Shown: positions 20,833-30,393, counted from the first letter of the stretch. The stretch is DNA of 64,000 nucleotides from Microcella humidisoli (GCF_024362325.1 NZ_CP101497.1:2589679-2653678), one strand, 5' to 3'. The notes: a model not told the origin generated them from the letters alone. Numbers and translations: made by a program.

Positions 20833-21939
20833 TCAGCGGCCTCCCGCTCCGGGTCGCGGGCGACGGGTCGCTCGGTCGCGCGGCAGCCCGCGGCGACGCT
20901 CCTCGCGGTTGGCACCCTCGACGGGGTCGGGCAGGCCGTTCTCGCGCGCGTACTGCCGCGCCTGCTTCTCGGCGTCGTACTTCGTGTACGCATCCACGAT
21001 GCGCCCGACGAGCGAGTGCCGCACGACGTCCTCCGACGTGAGACGCGCGAAGTGGATGTCGTCGATGTCATCGAGCACGCGCGTGACGAGCTGCAGTCCG
21101 CTCGCGCCGGTCGGCAGGTCGATCTGCGTGATGTCGCCCGTGACGACGATCTTCGAGCCGAAGCCGAGACGCGTGAGGAACATCTTCATCTGCTCGGGGC
21201 TCGTGTTCTGCGCCTCATCGAGCACGATGAACGCGTTGTTGAGCGTGCGGCCGCGCATGTAGGCCAGCGGGGCGACCTCGACGACGCCGCTCGCGAGCAG
21301 CTTCGGCACGAGCTCCGGGTCCATCATCTCGTTGAGCGCGTCGTAGAGCGGGCGCAGGTACGGGTCGATCTTGTCGGTGAGGGTGCCGGGCAGGAAGCCC
21401 AGGCGCTCGCCCGCCTCGACCGCCGGCCGCGTGAGGATGATGCGGTCGACCTCTTTGCGCGTGAGCGCCTGCACGGCCTTCGCCATGGCGAGGTAGGTCT
21501 TGCCCGTGCCGGCGGGGCCGATGCCGAACACGATCGTGTGCTGGTCGATCGCGTCGACATAGGCCTTCTGCCCGAGCGTCTTCGGACGGATGCTCTTGCC
21601 GCGGCTCGTCAGGATCGCCTGGCTGAGCACCTCGGCGGGGCTGCCGGCGCCCTGTTCGAGGATGCGCGCCGAGCTCGCGACCTCGACCTCGCCGAGCTCG
21701 TGGCCACCGCGCACCATGACGAGCAGCTCGTCGACGAGTCGACGCGCTGCCGCCACCTGGGCGGGGTCGCCCTCGAGGGTGATCTGGTTGCCGCGCACGT
21801 GCACGTCGACGAGCGGGTACTGCTTCTCGACCGTCGACAGCAGGCGGTCCTGGGGGCCGAGCAGCCGCACCATGGCGACGCCGTCGACGTCGAGCTGCTC
21901 GCGGGCGCGCTCATCGCGCGCGGAATCGTCAGTGGGCAA
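20833..21939 (-). CDS. PhoH-like ATPase
   Basis: 368 residues: an N-terminal KH-like part, a P-loop [19 protein letters not shown], Walker [21 protein letters not shown], and [13 protein letters not shown], all standard for PhoH/YbeZ, the partner of YbeY. The start used is TTG at 21937-21939, inside the 3' end of the HIT gene; an internal start is possible. The C-terminus is basic and low in complexity. Confidence 0.94.
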   Translation of the reverse strand: MPTDDSARDERAREQLDVDGVAMVRLLGPQDRLLSTVEKQYPLVDVHVRGNQITLEGDPAQVAAARRLVDELLVMVRGGHELGEVEVASSARILEQGAGSPAEVLSQAILTSRGKSIRPKTLGQKAYVDAIDQHTIVFGIGPAGTGKTYLAMAKAVQALTRKEVDRIILTRPAVEAGERLGFLPGTLTDKIDPYLRPLYDALNEMMDPELVPKLLASGVVEVAPLAYMRGRTLNNAFIVLDEAQNTSPEQMKMFLTRLGFGSKIVVTGDITQIDLPTGASGLQLVTRVLDDIDDIHFARLTSEDVVRHSLVGRIVDAYTKYDAEKQARQYARENGLPDPVEGANREERRRGLPRDRATRRPRPGAGGR

Positions 21940-22282
21940 GGGATCCCTCGGTCAGGCCCCCCGCGAGCACATGGGCGTGCACGTGGAAGACGGTCTGCCC
22001 GGCGTTCGCGCCGGTGTTGAAGACGAGCCGGAAGTGCCCGTCGGCGTGCTCGTTCGCGAGCAGGTGGGCCGTTGCGACGACCTCGGCGAGTAGCGCGGGG
22101 TCACCCGCGGCAAGCTCCGCGACGTCGCGGTAGCGCGGCGTCTTGGGCACGACGAGCAGGTGCACGGGAGCCTTCGGCGCGATGTCGCGGAACGCGATGA
22201 CCGTGTCGGTCTCGTGCACGATGTCGGCGGGAATCTCGCGCGCGATGATGCGCTCGAAGATCGTCGGCTGCGCGCTGCTCAT
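21929..22282 (-). CDS. HIT-family nucleotide-binding protein
   Basis: 117 residues, the usual size, with the histidine triad TVFHVHAHVLAGG near the C-terminus and the N-terminal FERIIAREIPADIVHETD block. Probably a nucleoside phosphoramidase or dinucleotide hydrolase. It sits between rsmE and phoH, as in related genomes. Confidence 0.93.
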   Translation of the reverse strand: MSSAQPTIFERIIAREIPADIVHETDTVIAFRDIAPKAPVHLLVVPKTPRYRDVAELAAGDPALLAEVVATAHLLANEHADGHFRLVFNTGANAGQTVFHVHAHVLAGGLTEGSLAH

Positions 22283-22298
22283 GCGCCCAGTCTAGAGC

Positions 22299-22388
22299 GC
22301 AGCCCTGAGGCTGCGCCGGGGTGCTGACGCGGCCGTGAGGCTGCGCCGGGGTGCTGACGCAGCCCTGAGGCTGTGCCCGCGTCGCACC
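22299..22388. repeat. Tandem 30-bp hairpin repeat, three units
   Basis: Units start at 22299, 22329 and 22359. The first two are nearly identical and the third is degenerate after its hairpin. Each contains a GCAGCC-CTGA-GGCTGC-type hairpin (6-bp stem, 4-nt loop) followed by GCCGGGGTGCTGAC. They lie between the rsmE stop and the HIT start on a co-directional transcript. Confidence 0.85.
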
Positions 22389-22395
22389 GCAGCCC

Positions 22396-23154
22396 TCACC
22401 AGCGTCCGAGCGTCGCCGAGAGCACGGCGATCGCGGCGGGGCCCGCGGTCGAGGTGCGCAGCACGCTCGCGCCGAGGCGCACGCAGCGCGCGCCCGCGGC
22501 GACCAGGGCATCCCTCTCCTCCGGGGCGATCCCGCCCTCCGGGCCGACGACGATGAGGATGTCGCGGTGACCGAGGTCGTTCGGCGTCAGCGTCGTGAGG
22601 GCGTGGTCACCCGTGGGATCGAGCACGAGCACGGTCGACCCGCTCGCGCGCGCCGCGAGCTGCTCGGTCGTGGCGACGGGCTCGACCACGGGCATCCAGG
22701 CTCGCATCGATTGCTTCGTGGCCTCGCGCGCGATCGTCTGCCAGCGCTCCCGGTTCTTGACCGCCTTCGCGGAATCCCAGCGCGAGACGCTGCGGGCGGC
22801 CTGCCACGGGATGACGCCGTCGACGCCGAGCTCGGTCGCGGCCTGCACGGCGAGCTCGTCGCGGTCGCCCTTCGCGAGCGCCTGCACGAGATGGATGCCC
22901 GGCACCGCCCGCTCGTACCGTTCGACCCGGTCGACCTCGAGCGCGACGTCACCCGGCTCGACCGCGGCGACGACCCCGTGCACGACGAGCCCCGCGCCGT
23001 CGCCCAGCCGCAGCTGCTCGCCGACGCGCACGCGCGACACGGTCGCGGCATGCCGCGCGTCGGCGCCGCGCAGGTGCACGACCGCGGCACCCTCCCCGCC
23101 GTCGACGCTCTCGACCTGGGCGGCGAGCGAGTCGTCGAGGTAGAAGTGGGCCAC
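22396..23154 (-). CDS. rsmE: 16S rRNA (uracil1498-N3)-methyltransferase
   Basis: 252 residues of the SPOUT class: an N-terminal PUA-like part (VVHLRGADARHAATVSRVRVG), then the knotted SAM site with ILIVVGPEGGIAPEERDALV and CVRLGASVLRTSTAGPAAI. The GTG start at 23154 is 2 nt after the dnaJ stop. The order hrcA-dnaJ-rsmE-HIT-phoH is standard. Confidence 0.96.
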   Translation of the reverse strand: MAHFYLDDSLAAQVESVDGGEGAAVVHLRGADARHAATVSRVRVGEQLRLGDGAGLVVHGVVAAVEPGDVALEVDRVERYERAVPGIHLVQALAKGDRDELAVQAATELGVDGVIPWQAARSVSRWDSAKAVKNRERWQTIAREATKQSMRAWMPVVEPVATTEQLAARASGSTVLVLDPTGDHALTTLTPNDLGHRDILIVVGPEGGIAPEERDALVAAGARCVRLGASVLRTSTAGPAAIAVLSATLGRW

Positions 23155-23156
23155 AG

Positions 23157-24260
23157 CTACAGGTTGAGGAAGCGGTCGCGCAGCTTGGCGAAGATGCCCT
23201 GCTGGAAGGTCGCGAACTGCGGCGGCACAGGACGGCGGCTCGAGGCGAACTGCCGGATCAGCTCGGTCTCTTTGCTGTTGAGGCGCACGGGCGTGACGAC
23301 CTGCACCCCGAGTTTGAGGTCGCCGCGGCCCGAGCCGCGCAGGCGCGTGATGCCGCGCTCTTTCACGGTGATGATCTCAGCGCTCTGCGTGCCGGGCTTG
23401 ATCTCGACCATGACGTCGCCGTCGAGGCCGGGCAGGGTCACCATCGTGCCGAGAATGGCGTCGGTCATCTGCACTTCGACGGTCGCCAGGAGGTCGTCGC
23501 CGTTGCGGCTGAACGTCTCGTGCGTCTTGACCTTGATCTCGAGGTAGAGGTCGCCGTTGGGGCCGCCGGCGGGGCCGACCTCGCCCTGCCCGGTGAGCTG
23601 GATGCGCACGCCCGTGTCGACGCCGGCCGGGATGTCGACGGGGATCGCGCGGCGGGCGCGCACGCGGCCCTGTCCCGCGCAGGTCGGGCACGGGCTGGGG
23701 ATGACGGTGCCGTAGCCGCGGCAGGTGCCGCAGGGGCTCGAGGTGAGCACGTTGCCGAGCAGGCTGCGCACGGTGCGCTGGATCTGACCGGAGCCGCGGC
23801 AGATGTCGCAGGTCTGCGGGCTCGTGCCGGGCGAGCAGCAGCTGCCCTCGCACGTCGAGCACAGAATCGCGGTGTCGACCTCGAGCTGGCGCGTCGTGCC
23901 GAACACGATCTCATCGAGCTCGACCTCGACGCGCAGCAGGGCGTCCTGCCCGCGCTCGCGCCGACTGCGGGGCCCGCGCTGCTGCTGGCCCCCGCCGAAG
24001 AAGGTCTCGAAGATGTCGCCGAAGCCCCCGAATCCGGATGCGCCGCCGAAGCCACCCGACCCACCGAGGTCGTACTGCTGCCGCTGCTGCGGGTCGCTCA
24101 GCACGTCGTAGGCGTGCGTGACCTGCTTGAACCGCTCTGCGGCGTCCGCACTCGGATTCACGTCCGGATGCAGTTCGCGCGCCAGGCGGCGGTAGGCCTT
24201 CTTGATGTCGTCGGCGCTTGCCTGTCGGTCGATGCCGAGCACCTCGTAGTGGTCTGCCAC
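23157..24260 (-). CDS. dnaJ: Chaperone DnaJ
   Basis: 367 residues: J domain with the HPD motif ([11 protein letters not shown]), a Gly/Phe-rich linker, four zinc-finger motifs ([32 protein letters not shown]), then the substrate-binding C-terminus. It stimulates DnaK ATPase. This copy is linked to hrcA rather than dnaK, so it corresponds to actinobacterial DnaJ2. The start is GTG, immediately after the hrcA stop. Confidence 0.96.
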   Translation of the reverse strand: MADHYEVLGIDRQASADDIKKAYRRLARELHPDVNPSADAAERFKQVTHAYDVLSDPQQRQQYDLGGSGGFGGASGFGGFGDIFETFFGGGQQQRGPRSRRERGQDALLRVEVELDEIVFGTTRQLEVDTAILCSTCEGSCCSPGTSPQTCDICRGSGQIQRTVRSLLGNVLTSSPCGTCRGYGTVIPSPCPTCAGQGRVRARRAIPVDIPAGVDTGVRIQLTGQGEVGPAGGPNGDLYLEIKVKTHETFSRNGDDLLATVEVQMTDAILGTMVTLPGLDGDVMVEIKPGTQSAEIITVKERGITRLRGSGRGDLKLGVQVVTPVRLNSKETELIRQFASSRRPVPPQFATFQQGIFAKLRDRFLNL

Positions 24261-25280
24261 TTATTCCTCACCGAGCAGTCGCGAGACGTAGCGTGCTACG
24301 GCGCGCACTGCTGCCATGTTGTTCGAGTAGTCCATGCGAGTGGGGCCGAGCACCCCGAGCTTGGCCGAGCTGTCCGAGCCGACCCGGTACGCGCTCGTCA
24401 CGACCGCCGTCTCCTTGAGAGCTTCGGCGTTCTCGCGGCCGATGCGGGCCGTCACGCCGTTCTCGTCGACCTGCATCTCGCTGAAGAGCTTGAGCAGCGT
24501 GACCTGCTCCTCCAGGGCCTCGAGCACGGGATACACGCTGCCCGCGAAGTCGCCCTCGGTGCGCACGAGGTTCGCCGCGCCCGCCATGACGAGCCGGTCG
24601 GTGCGGTGCGCATCCACGTGGCCCAGGAGGGCCTCGGCGACGACGCCGACGGCGGCGCGACGATCGGGCGCGAAGCGCTCGGGCAGCGAGGCAGCCACGC
24701 TCGCCACATCGTTGAGCGGTTGGTCGGCGAGCGCCGCGTTGAGCTTGGCGCGCAGTTCGCCCACGAAGGCCTCGTCAGCCTCGGCGGGCAGCTCGATGAT
24801 GCGCTGGTCGACGCGGCCGCCGTCGGTGATAAAGACCGTCATGAGCCGCGTCGCGCTCATCGGCACGAGCTCGACATGACGAACTCGCGCGTTGCCCAGG
24901 GTCGGATACTGCACGAGCGCCACCTGATTGGTGAGGTGCGAGAGCAGCCGCACGGTGCGCGCGAACACGTCGTCGAGGTCGACCGACTGGTCGAGGAAGG
25001 CTGAGATGGCCTGGCGCTGCGCGGCACTCAGCGGGCGCAGGTCGGCGAACTGGTCGACGAAGACGCGGTAGCCCTTGTCCGTGGGCACGCGTCCCGAGGA
25101 GGTGTGCGGGGCCGCGATGAGCTCCTCCTCCTCCAGCAGCGCCATGTCGTTGCGGATGGTCGCTGCTGAGACCCCGAACTGGTGTCGGTCGACGATCGCC
25201 TTCGAACCGACGGGCTCGCGTGAGGCGACGTAGTCGTGCACGATCGCGCGCAGCACGTGCAGGGCGCGCTCCGAAACCAT
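24261..25280 (-). CDS. hrcA: Heat-shock repressor HrcA
   Basis: 339 residues: an N-terminal winged helix (FGVSAATIRNDMALLEEEELI, PHTSSGRVPTDKGYRVFVD) and a C-terminal dimerisation/inserted domain. It represses GroE-class and its own genes through CIRCE. I chose the ATG at 25278-25280 because the MVSERALHVLRAIVHDYV start matches the family. A CIRCE element lies 43 nt upstream. Confidence 0.97.
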   Translation of the reverse strand: MVSERALHVLRAIVHDYVASREPVGSKAIVDRHQFGVSAATIRNDMALLEEEELIAAPHTSSGRVPTDKGYRVFVDQFADLRPLSAAQRQAISAFLDQSVDLDDVFARTVRLLSHLTNQVALVQYPTLGNARVRHVELVPMSATRLMTVFITDGGRVDQRIIELPAEADEAFVGELRAKLNAALADQPLNDVASVAASLPERFAPDRRAAVGVVAEALLGHVDAHRTDRLVMAGAANLVRTEGDFAGSVYPVLEALEEQVTLLKLFSEMQVDENGVTARIGRENAEALKETAVVTSAYRVGSDSSAKLGVLGPTRMDYSNNMAAVRAVARYVSRLLGEE

Positions 25281-25322
25281 GGCGCTCCTCCCCCTCCGAC
25301 ATCTCTCGCGGGTCTCGAGTGC

Positions 25323-25349
25323 CTGGCACTCGCTCCCGCGGACTGCCAA
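25323..25349. promoter_or_regulatory. CIRCE operator of hrcA-dnaJ
   Basis: CTGGCACTC-N9-GACTGCCAA has the exact 9-27-bp geometry of CIRCE (TTAGCACTC-N9-GAGTGCTAA), with one asymmetry in the right arm. On the minus strand TAGAAT (a -10 match) lies directly upstream of it, so HrcA bound here would cover the start of transcription. This implies autoregulation of hrcA-dnaJ. Confidence 0.8.
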
Positions 25350-25466
25350 TTCTACCCCGCCACGCGGGCGTCGCATCATTGCCTGGCGGATGCGCGGGCG
25401 CTAGGTTTGCCTCGTGCTCCACCCCGGGACCCATGTTCGCCGCAGGATCATCGAAAGGCAGTACCC

Positions 25467-25856
25467 ATGACCGACCAGACCCCTCCCCCCGCCGCTCCGC
25501 AGCCCGCCGCCCCGCTCTCGGAGGCGGAGGACCGCCAGTGGGCGTCGTTCGCCCACCTGGGCGGCATCATCGGCCTCCTCCCCTCGCTCATCATCTTCCT
25601 GGTCTTCAAGGACCGCGGAGCGTTCACGCGGGAAGAGTCCAAGGAGGCGCTGAACTTCCAGATCACGATCGTCGGCCTGCAGATCATCGCCTACATCGTG
25701 GGCTCGATCCTCGCCGTGATCCTCATCGGCTTCCTGTTCTACTTGGTCGCCTGGGCCGCGTGGCTCGCCGGCGTGATCTTCTCGATCATCGGCTTCACGA
25801 AGGCGAAGGACGGCATCGCCTACCGCTACCCCTTCGCGGTGCGCCTCATCAAGTAG
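25467..25856 (+). CDS. DUF4870 membrane protein (1)
   Basis: 129 residues. A Pro/Ala-rich N-terminus leads into EDRQWASFAHLGGIIGLLPSLIIFLVFK, then EESKEALNFQITIVG and two more hydrophobic helices, the DUF4870 pattern. Function unknown. It is divergent from hrcA. A second DUF4870 gene follows after a strong terminator, a likely old duplication. Confidence 0.85.
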   Translation: MTDQTPPPAAPQPAAPLSEAEDRQWASFAHLGGIIGLLPSLIIFLVFKDRGAFTREESKEALNFQITIVGLQIIAYIVGSILAVILIGFLFYLVAWAAWLAGVIFSIIGFTKAKDGIAYRYPFAVRLIK

Positions 25857-25875
25857 TCCCGCGACTGCTGCCTCT

Positions 25876-25906
25876 GCGGGCCCCGACCGATGCGGTCGGG
25901 GCCCGC
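25876..25906. terminator. Terminator after the first DUF4870 gene
   Basis: A perfect 14-bp stem, GCGGGCCCCGACCG against CGGTCGGGGCCCGC, with a 3-nt loop, followed by GGGTGTTT. It lies 20 nt after the stop and separates the two DUF4870 genes into distinct transcripts. Confidence 0.8.
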
Positions 25907-25923
25907 GGGTGTTTAATGTCGCC

Positions 25924-26295
25924 ATGACTGATCAGCCCCCCGTGAACCCGTACGCGACCACTCCCCAGCCCATGAGCCCCGCCGACGAGAAACTGTGGGC
26001 GACCCTCGTGCACGTCGGCGGCATCTTCTTCGGCTTCGTACCGGCGCTCATCGGGTTCCTCGTGCTCGGCAACCGCGGGCCCTTCGTGCGCGGCCACACC
26101 GCCACGGCGCTGAACTTCCAGCTGACGATGATCATCGCGGGCGCGATCGGCGCGATCACCTCGTGGCTCATCATCGGCATCTTCGTGCTCATCGCGGTGA
26201 GCGTGCTCATCCTGGTCTTCTCGATCATCGCGGCCCTCGCGGCCAACCGCGGCGAGGCCTACACCTACCCGCTGACGATCCCCTTCATCTCGTAG
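25924..26295 (+). CDS. DUF4870 membrane protein (2)
   Basis: 123 residues with the same layout as its upstream neighbour: a short Pro-rich tail, KLWATLVHVGGIFFGFVPALIGFLVLG, then GHTATALNFQLTMI and a final double helix. Function unknown. It is convergent with hemW, whose stop is 4 nt away. Confidence 0.83.
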   Translation: MTDQPPVNPYATTPQPMSPADEKLWATLVHVGGIFFGFVPALIGFLVLGNRGPFVRGHTATALNFQLTMIIAGAIGAITSWLIIGIFVLIAVSVLILVFSIIAALAANRGEAYTYPLTIPFIS

Positions 26296-26299
26296 GGCG

Positions 26300-27526
26300 T
26301 CAGTCGGGCAGCAGGCGGCGCACGACGCCGTCGGCGAGCAGGCGCCCGCGCAGCGTGAGCACGATCGTGCCGCGCAGCGCGGGCCCCGGCTCGACGAGCT
26401 CGTCGGCGATGAGCCCGGCGACCGCACGGCGGCCGAGCGGGGTGAGAGCATCCGTCGACAGGCCCTCGCGCAGGCGAACCTCGAGCAGCACGCGCTCGAC
26501 GCGCCGCGTCTCGGCATCGAGAGTCTCGCGACCCGCCGCCGGGCTCAGCCCGTGCGCCAGTCGGTCGGCGTAGGCAGCGGGGTGCTTGACGTTCCACCAG
26601 CGCACGCCGCCGACGTGGCTGTGCGCGCCGGGGCCGACGCCCCACCAGTCCTGCCCCGTCCAGTAGGCGCGGTTGTGGCGGGAGCGCTGGTCGGGGGTGC
26701 GCGCCCAGTTGCTGACCTCGTACCAGTCGTAGCCAGCGTCGGCGAGCCGGGCATCCAGCGCCTCGTAGAAGACCGCGTGCAGGTCGTCGTCCACGGGCGG
26801 CACCTGCCCGTGCAGCACCTGACGGGCGAGCTTCGTGCCCGGCTCGACGATGAGGGCGTACGCGCTCAAGTGGTCGGGCTCGGCCGCGAGGGCGGCGTCG
26901 AGGCTGCGCTGCCAGTCGGCCTCGGTCTCACCCGGCGTGCCGTAGATGAGGTCGAGGCTCACGGCGAGACCGGAGGCCTTCGCGGCGGCGACGACGCGCG
27001 GCACGTTCTCGGGGTCGTGCGTGCGCTCGAGCACCGCGAGCACGTGCGGCACCGCCGACTGCATGCCGACGCTCACGCGCGTGAAACCCGCGGCGGCGAG
27101 GCGCTCGAGCCCCGCGGCGTCGATCGAGTCGGGGTTCGCCTCGGTCGTGATCTCGGCGTCGTCGGCCACGCCGATGCGCTCGCGCACGGCGTCGAGCATG
27201 CGCGCCAGGTCGCCGGCGGGCAGCAGGGTCGGCGTGCCGCCCCCGAAGAACACGGTGCGGGCGGGGCGCGGCGGCAGGCCGCTCTCGCGCAGCACGCACG
27301 CGGCGAACTCGACCTCGGCGATCGCCTGGTCGGCGAAGTCGCTCTGCTTGACCCCGCGCACCTCGTCGGCCGTGTAGGTGTTGAAGTCGCAGTACCCGCA
27401 GCGCACGCGGCAGAACGGCACGTGCAGGTACACACCCAGGTCGCGCTGCTCGGCGCCGGCGAGCACGCTCGGCGGCAGCATCCCGTCGTCGGGGGCCGGA
27501 TCGGCGAGGGGCAGGGCGCTAGGCAC
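26300..27526 (-). CDS. hemW: Radical SAM heme chaperone HemW
   Basis: 408 residues. The [4Fe-4S] motif is CRVRCGYCDFNTY (CX3CX2C, with the Phe that marks HemW), preceded by YLHVPFC, and followed by FFGGGTPTLLP. HemW delivers heme; it is often misnamed coproporphyrinogen III oxidase. I chose the GTG at 27524-27526, which follows a GGATGGGGG ribosome site. A paired repeat lies between it and the divergent HAD gene. Confidence 0.93.
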   Translation of the reverse strand: MPSALPLADPAPDDGMLPPSVLAGAEQRDLGVYLHVPFCRVRCGYCDFNTYTADEVRGVKQSDFADQAIAEVEFAACVLRESGLPPRPARTVFFGGGTPTLLPAGDLARMLDAVRERIGVADDAEITTEANPDSIDAAGLERLAAAGFTRVSVGMQSAVPHVLAVLERTHDPENVPRVVAAAKASGLAVSLDLIYGTPGETEADWQRSLDAALAAEPDHLSAYALIVEPGTKLARQVLHGQVPPVDDDLHAVFYEALDARLADAGYDWYEVSNWARTPDQRSRHNRAYWTGQDWWGVGPGAHSHVGGVRWWNVKHPAAYADRLAHGLSPAAGRETLDAETRRVERVLLEVRLREGLSTDALTPLGRRAVAGLIADELVEPGPALRGTIVLTLRGRLLADGVVRRLLPD

Positions 27527-27548
27527 GCCCCCATCCTCCCAGCCGCGT

Positions 27549-27645
27549 CTCCACAATTCAGGAGTCGGGCCCGACGACGGGGGCTGTGGATGCTCTGCCG
27601 GGCGTGTCGCGAGGGCTCAGCATCCCGAACTCCTGAATTGTGGAG
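27549..27645. repeat. Paired inverted repeat 6 (between divergent genes)
   Basis: Left arm CTCCACAATTCAGGAG (27549-27564) and right arm CTCCTGAATTGTGGAG (27630-27645) have a 65-nt spacer. Outside the arms CGCGT and ACGCG pair perfectly, extending the stem to 21 bp. The pair fills most of the gap between the divergent hemW and HAD genes, so it cannot be only a terminator. Confidence 0.95.
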
Positions 27646-27689
27646 ACGCGCCGGCGGCCGGGCCGCTCGGTGTCTGGCAGGGTTGTCGA

Positions 27690-28361
27690 GTGACCACCAC
27701 CATCCTCTGGGACGTCGACGGAACCCTGCTGCTCAACTCGTTCGGCGGGGGCGGCGAGCTGTACCACACAGCCGTCGAGCGCACCGTGGGCCGCGAGCTG
27801 CACCCGCCGATGCCGCGCACGCACGGCAAGCCCGACGGGCTCATCCTCAGCGAGATCCTCGCCCACTTCGGCTTCGACGACAGCTGGCACGAGCGTGCCC
27901 GCGCCGTGCTCGACGAGCTCTCGATCGAGCGCGCGCAGGCGGGTGATCGGCGCGAGCCCGCCCCCGGTGTCGTGGATGCTCTCACCGCGGTCGCCGCCCG
28001 CGGCTGGCACAACGCGCTGCTGACGGGCAACTCGCTCGTGCGCGCCCGCGTCAAGCTCGAGGGTGCCGGGCTCGGGCCGGAGTGGTTCGACTGGGACCGC
28101 TCATTCTTCGGCGCGACGGCGCGCGAGCGCAGCGAGATCACCCGCGCGGCGCGCGAGGCGCTGCCGGGCGAGACCCTCGTGATCATCGGCGATACCCCGC
28201 GCGACGACGAGGCCGCGGCGGCCGCGGGCATGCCGTTCATCGGCGTCGCGACGGGCGTGTTCACGGTCGAGGATCTGCGCGAGACGGGCGCGGTGCTCGT
28301 CGTGGCCGATCTCGCCGGGTCGCTCGACGAGGTGCTCGCGACGATCGAGGGCCTGCGCTAG
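27690..28361 (+). CDS. HAD-superfamily hydrolase (phosphoglycolate phosphatase-like)
   Basis: 223 residues with all HAD motifs: I in LWDVDGTLLLNS, II in LLTGNS, and III/IV in LVIIGDTPRDDEAAAAAGM. The cap is small and helical. Substrate unknown; phosphoglycolate phosphatase is the nearest general label. The start is GTG at 27690. Confidence 0.85.
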   Translation: MTTTILWDVDGTLLLNSFGGGGELYHTAVERTVGRELHPPMPRTHGKPDGLILSEILAHFGFDDSWHERARAVLDELSIERAQAGDRREPAPGVVDALTAVAARGWHNALLTGNSLVRARVKLEGAGLGPEWFDWDRSFFGATARERSEITRAAREALPGETLVIIGDTPRDDEAAAAAGMPFIGVATGVFTVEDLRETGAVLVVADLAGSLDEVLATIEGLR

Positions 28362-28366
28362 ACCCT

Positions 28367-29047
28367 CTAGCTCTCTCTGTTCTCGATCATCGGCCGGGGG
28401 TCCGCAAGCATGTCTGCCGGGGGTTCAAAACCGAGTTCGGCCCCAACCTCCATCAGGTGACGCCGGCGCTTCTCCCACTCCTCGCGAAGGATCGGTTCAA
28501 TCAGCTTTTCGATCGCAGTGTCTGGTCGTGGCATTCCCGTGGCAAGCCACCACTCGACACCGATCAGATCAATCAGTGCCTGGACATCCTCGACGTCGCG
28601 GCAAGCAGTGACGAGTCTCCAGAGATCATCGACAGGGGTGTTGTCATCCGCCCACTCAACAACGGGCGACGGAACACCGACCACGGACAGGTCTCCGAGC
28701 GGCTTCACCGCTCGATACGGCAAGACCCACAGCAGCAGGACGCCAGCCAGCACCAACCCGGCGATTGAGATACCGACGACCGCGGAGACCTGAGCAACAG
28801 TGCTCAAGACCGGGATCAGTGGCACGCCGGCTGCGGCCGCGACCGTGACCACGCCCCATGTGACGAAGAAGATGACGCCACGCAGAGCGCGTTGCCACGC
28901 GGGCCTGTTCGTCGGGGCGTAATGAGTGCGCCAGGCAAGCACTACCTCTTCGACGCTGCCGCCCAGTGACGGGTCGACGATGTACCAGGCCTGATGGTTG
29001 TCGCGGCGCCCAAGGAAGACGCCGTCGCGCTCGATCGTCAGGGGCAT
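28367..29047 (-). CDS. Membrane protein, function unknown
   Basis: 226 residues. A soluble N-terminus (ERDGVFLGRRDNHQAWYIVDPS) precedes two hydrophobic helices around residues 55-105, then a charged C-terminal half. I do not recognise the family. Base use is somewhat less GC-rich than its neighbours, so it may be a recent arrival. Confidence 0.65.
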   Translation of the reverse strand: MPLTIERDGVFLGRRDNHQAWYIVDPSLGGSVEEVVLAWRTHYAPTNRPAWQRALRGVIFFVTWGVVTVAAAAGVPLIPVLSTVAQVSAVVGISIAGLVLAGVLLLWVLPYRAVKPLGDLSVVGVPSPVVEWADDNTPVDDLWRLVTACRDVEDVQALIDLIGVEWWLATGMPRPDTAIEKLIEPILREEWEKRRRHLMEVGAELGFEPPADMLADPRPMIENRES

Positions 29048-29089
29048 GCACGCAAGCTATCGCGGTCCGAACATCCGTGCCTACACGCT

Positions 29090-29470
29090 CTAGCTGACGA
29101 GCGCGACACCCTGCACGAACCAGATCTGGTGCATGCGGAACACCATGACCGCGACCGCGAGGCTCGCCACGCCCATGACGACGGTCGCCCAGCGCGTGCG
29201 GTCGACGAGCGCCCACACGATCGCCGCGACGGGCAGCACGAGGGCGACGACGAGGTAGATCCACCACTCGACGATGTCGCCGGTCGGCTCGTTGCCGACG
29301 AAGGGCGCCACGATGCCGATCACGATCTGCACGAGCAGCACGAGCGCCACGGCCGCCGTGGGCAGCACGCTGTAGTCGTCGGGCTTCCGGCCGATGCCGC
29401 CGAGCACGAGGGCGGCCAGTCCCGCGACGACGCTCACGATGATGGCGATCGTGGTGAACCACTCGATCAC
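29090..29470 (-). CDS. Small membrane protein, four helices
   Basis: 126 residues, nearly all hydrophobic, with four predicted helices starting IEWFTTIAIIVSVVAGLAAL. The ATG at 29468-29470 overlaps the truB stop by 4 bp, so it is co-translated with truB. Function unknown. Confidence 0.75.
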   Translation of the reverse strand: MIEWFTTIAIIVSVVAGLAALVLGGIGRKPDDYSVLPTAAVALVLLVQIVIGIVAPFVGNEPTGDIVEWWIYLVVALVLPVAAIVWALVDRTRWATVVMGVASLAVAVMVFRMHQIWFVQGVALVS

Positions 29471-30393
29471 TCTGCTGCCTCCTGCTGCTCGATCGGGAAC
29501 CCGACCAGCGTACGGCCGCGCCCCTGACGCACGCTGATGAGAGCGACGAGGCGGTCGGGATGCTCGCCGCCTGTTCCCCGCTCGATCGCGGCGACCGGCT
29601 CGGCGTCGGGGTGCTGCGGCAGGGCGAGCAGCTTGCCGTGCCCGAGGTCGCGCGACTGCGCGGGGTCGACCTCGAGCGCGACGAAGAGCCGCGCGGCGAC
29701 CTCCGCCGGGCTCGCGAGCAGGCTCACGCCGCCCTCGGCCAGCGCCTCGAGGCTCACGGCGTCGGCCACGTCGAACGGGCCCACGCGCGTGCGCCGCAGT
29801 GCCGTGAGGTGCCCGCCGACACCGAGGGCCGAGCCGAGGTCGCGCGCGAGCGCGCGGATGTAGGTGCCCGAGCTGCAGTCGATGCGGGCATCCACCTCGA
29901 TCGCGTCGGGTGTTCGCCGAACCGCCAGTACCTCGAAGGCGCTGATCGTGACGCGGCGCGACGCGAGCTCGACCGCTTCACCCGCGCGCACGCGATCGTA
30001 GGCGCGTTTGCCGTCGACCTTGATCGCGCTCACCGAGCTCGGCCGCTGGTCGATCTCGCCCGTGAGGGCGCGGATGCCCTCCCCCAGGTGTTCGTCGGTC
30101 ACCGCCGCGATCGCCGCGACATCGGCCGTGCTGACGACCTCGCCCTCGGCGTCGTCCGTGGTCGTCGCGGCACCGAGCCGCATGGTCGTCTCGTAGGTCT
30201 TGTCGAGGCCCACCAGGTAGGTGAGCAGGCGCGTGGCCGGGCCGGCTCCCAGCGTGAGCAGGCCCGTCGCCATCGGGTCGAGGGTGCCGGCATGACCGAC
30301 CTTGCGGGTGCCGAGGGCGCGGCGCGCACGGGCGACGACGTCGTGGCTCGTGAGACCCTGCGGCTTGTCAACGAGCAGGAGTCCGGTGGGCAC
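29467..30393 (-). CDS. truB: tRNA pseudouridine-55 synthase
   Basis: 308 residues. LLLVDKPQGLTSHDVVARAR and the catalytic-Asp motif GHAGTLDPMATGLLTLG define TruB, followed by KTYETTMRLGAATTTDDAEG and a C-terminal PUA-like domain. It converts U55 in the T-loop of tRNAs. The GTG start is at 30391-30393. Confidence 0.97.
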   Translation of the reverse strand: MPTGLLLVDKPQGLTSHDVVARARRALGTRKVGHAGTLDPMATGLLTLGAGPATRLLTYLVGLDKTYETTMRLGAATTTDDAEGEVVSTADVAAIAAVTDEHLGEGIRALTGEIDQRPSSVSAIKVDGKRAYDRVRAGEAVELASRRVTISAFEVLAVRRTPDAIEVDARIDCSSGTYIRALARDLGSALGVGGHLTALRRTRVGPFDVADAVSLEALAEGGVSLLASPAEVAARLFVALEVDPAQSRDLGHGKLLALPQHPDAEPVAAIERGTGGEHPDRLVALISVRQGRGRTLVGFPIEQQEAAE

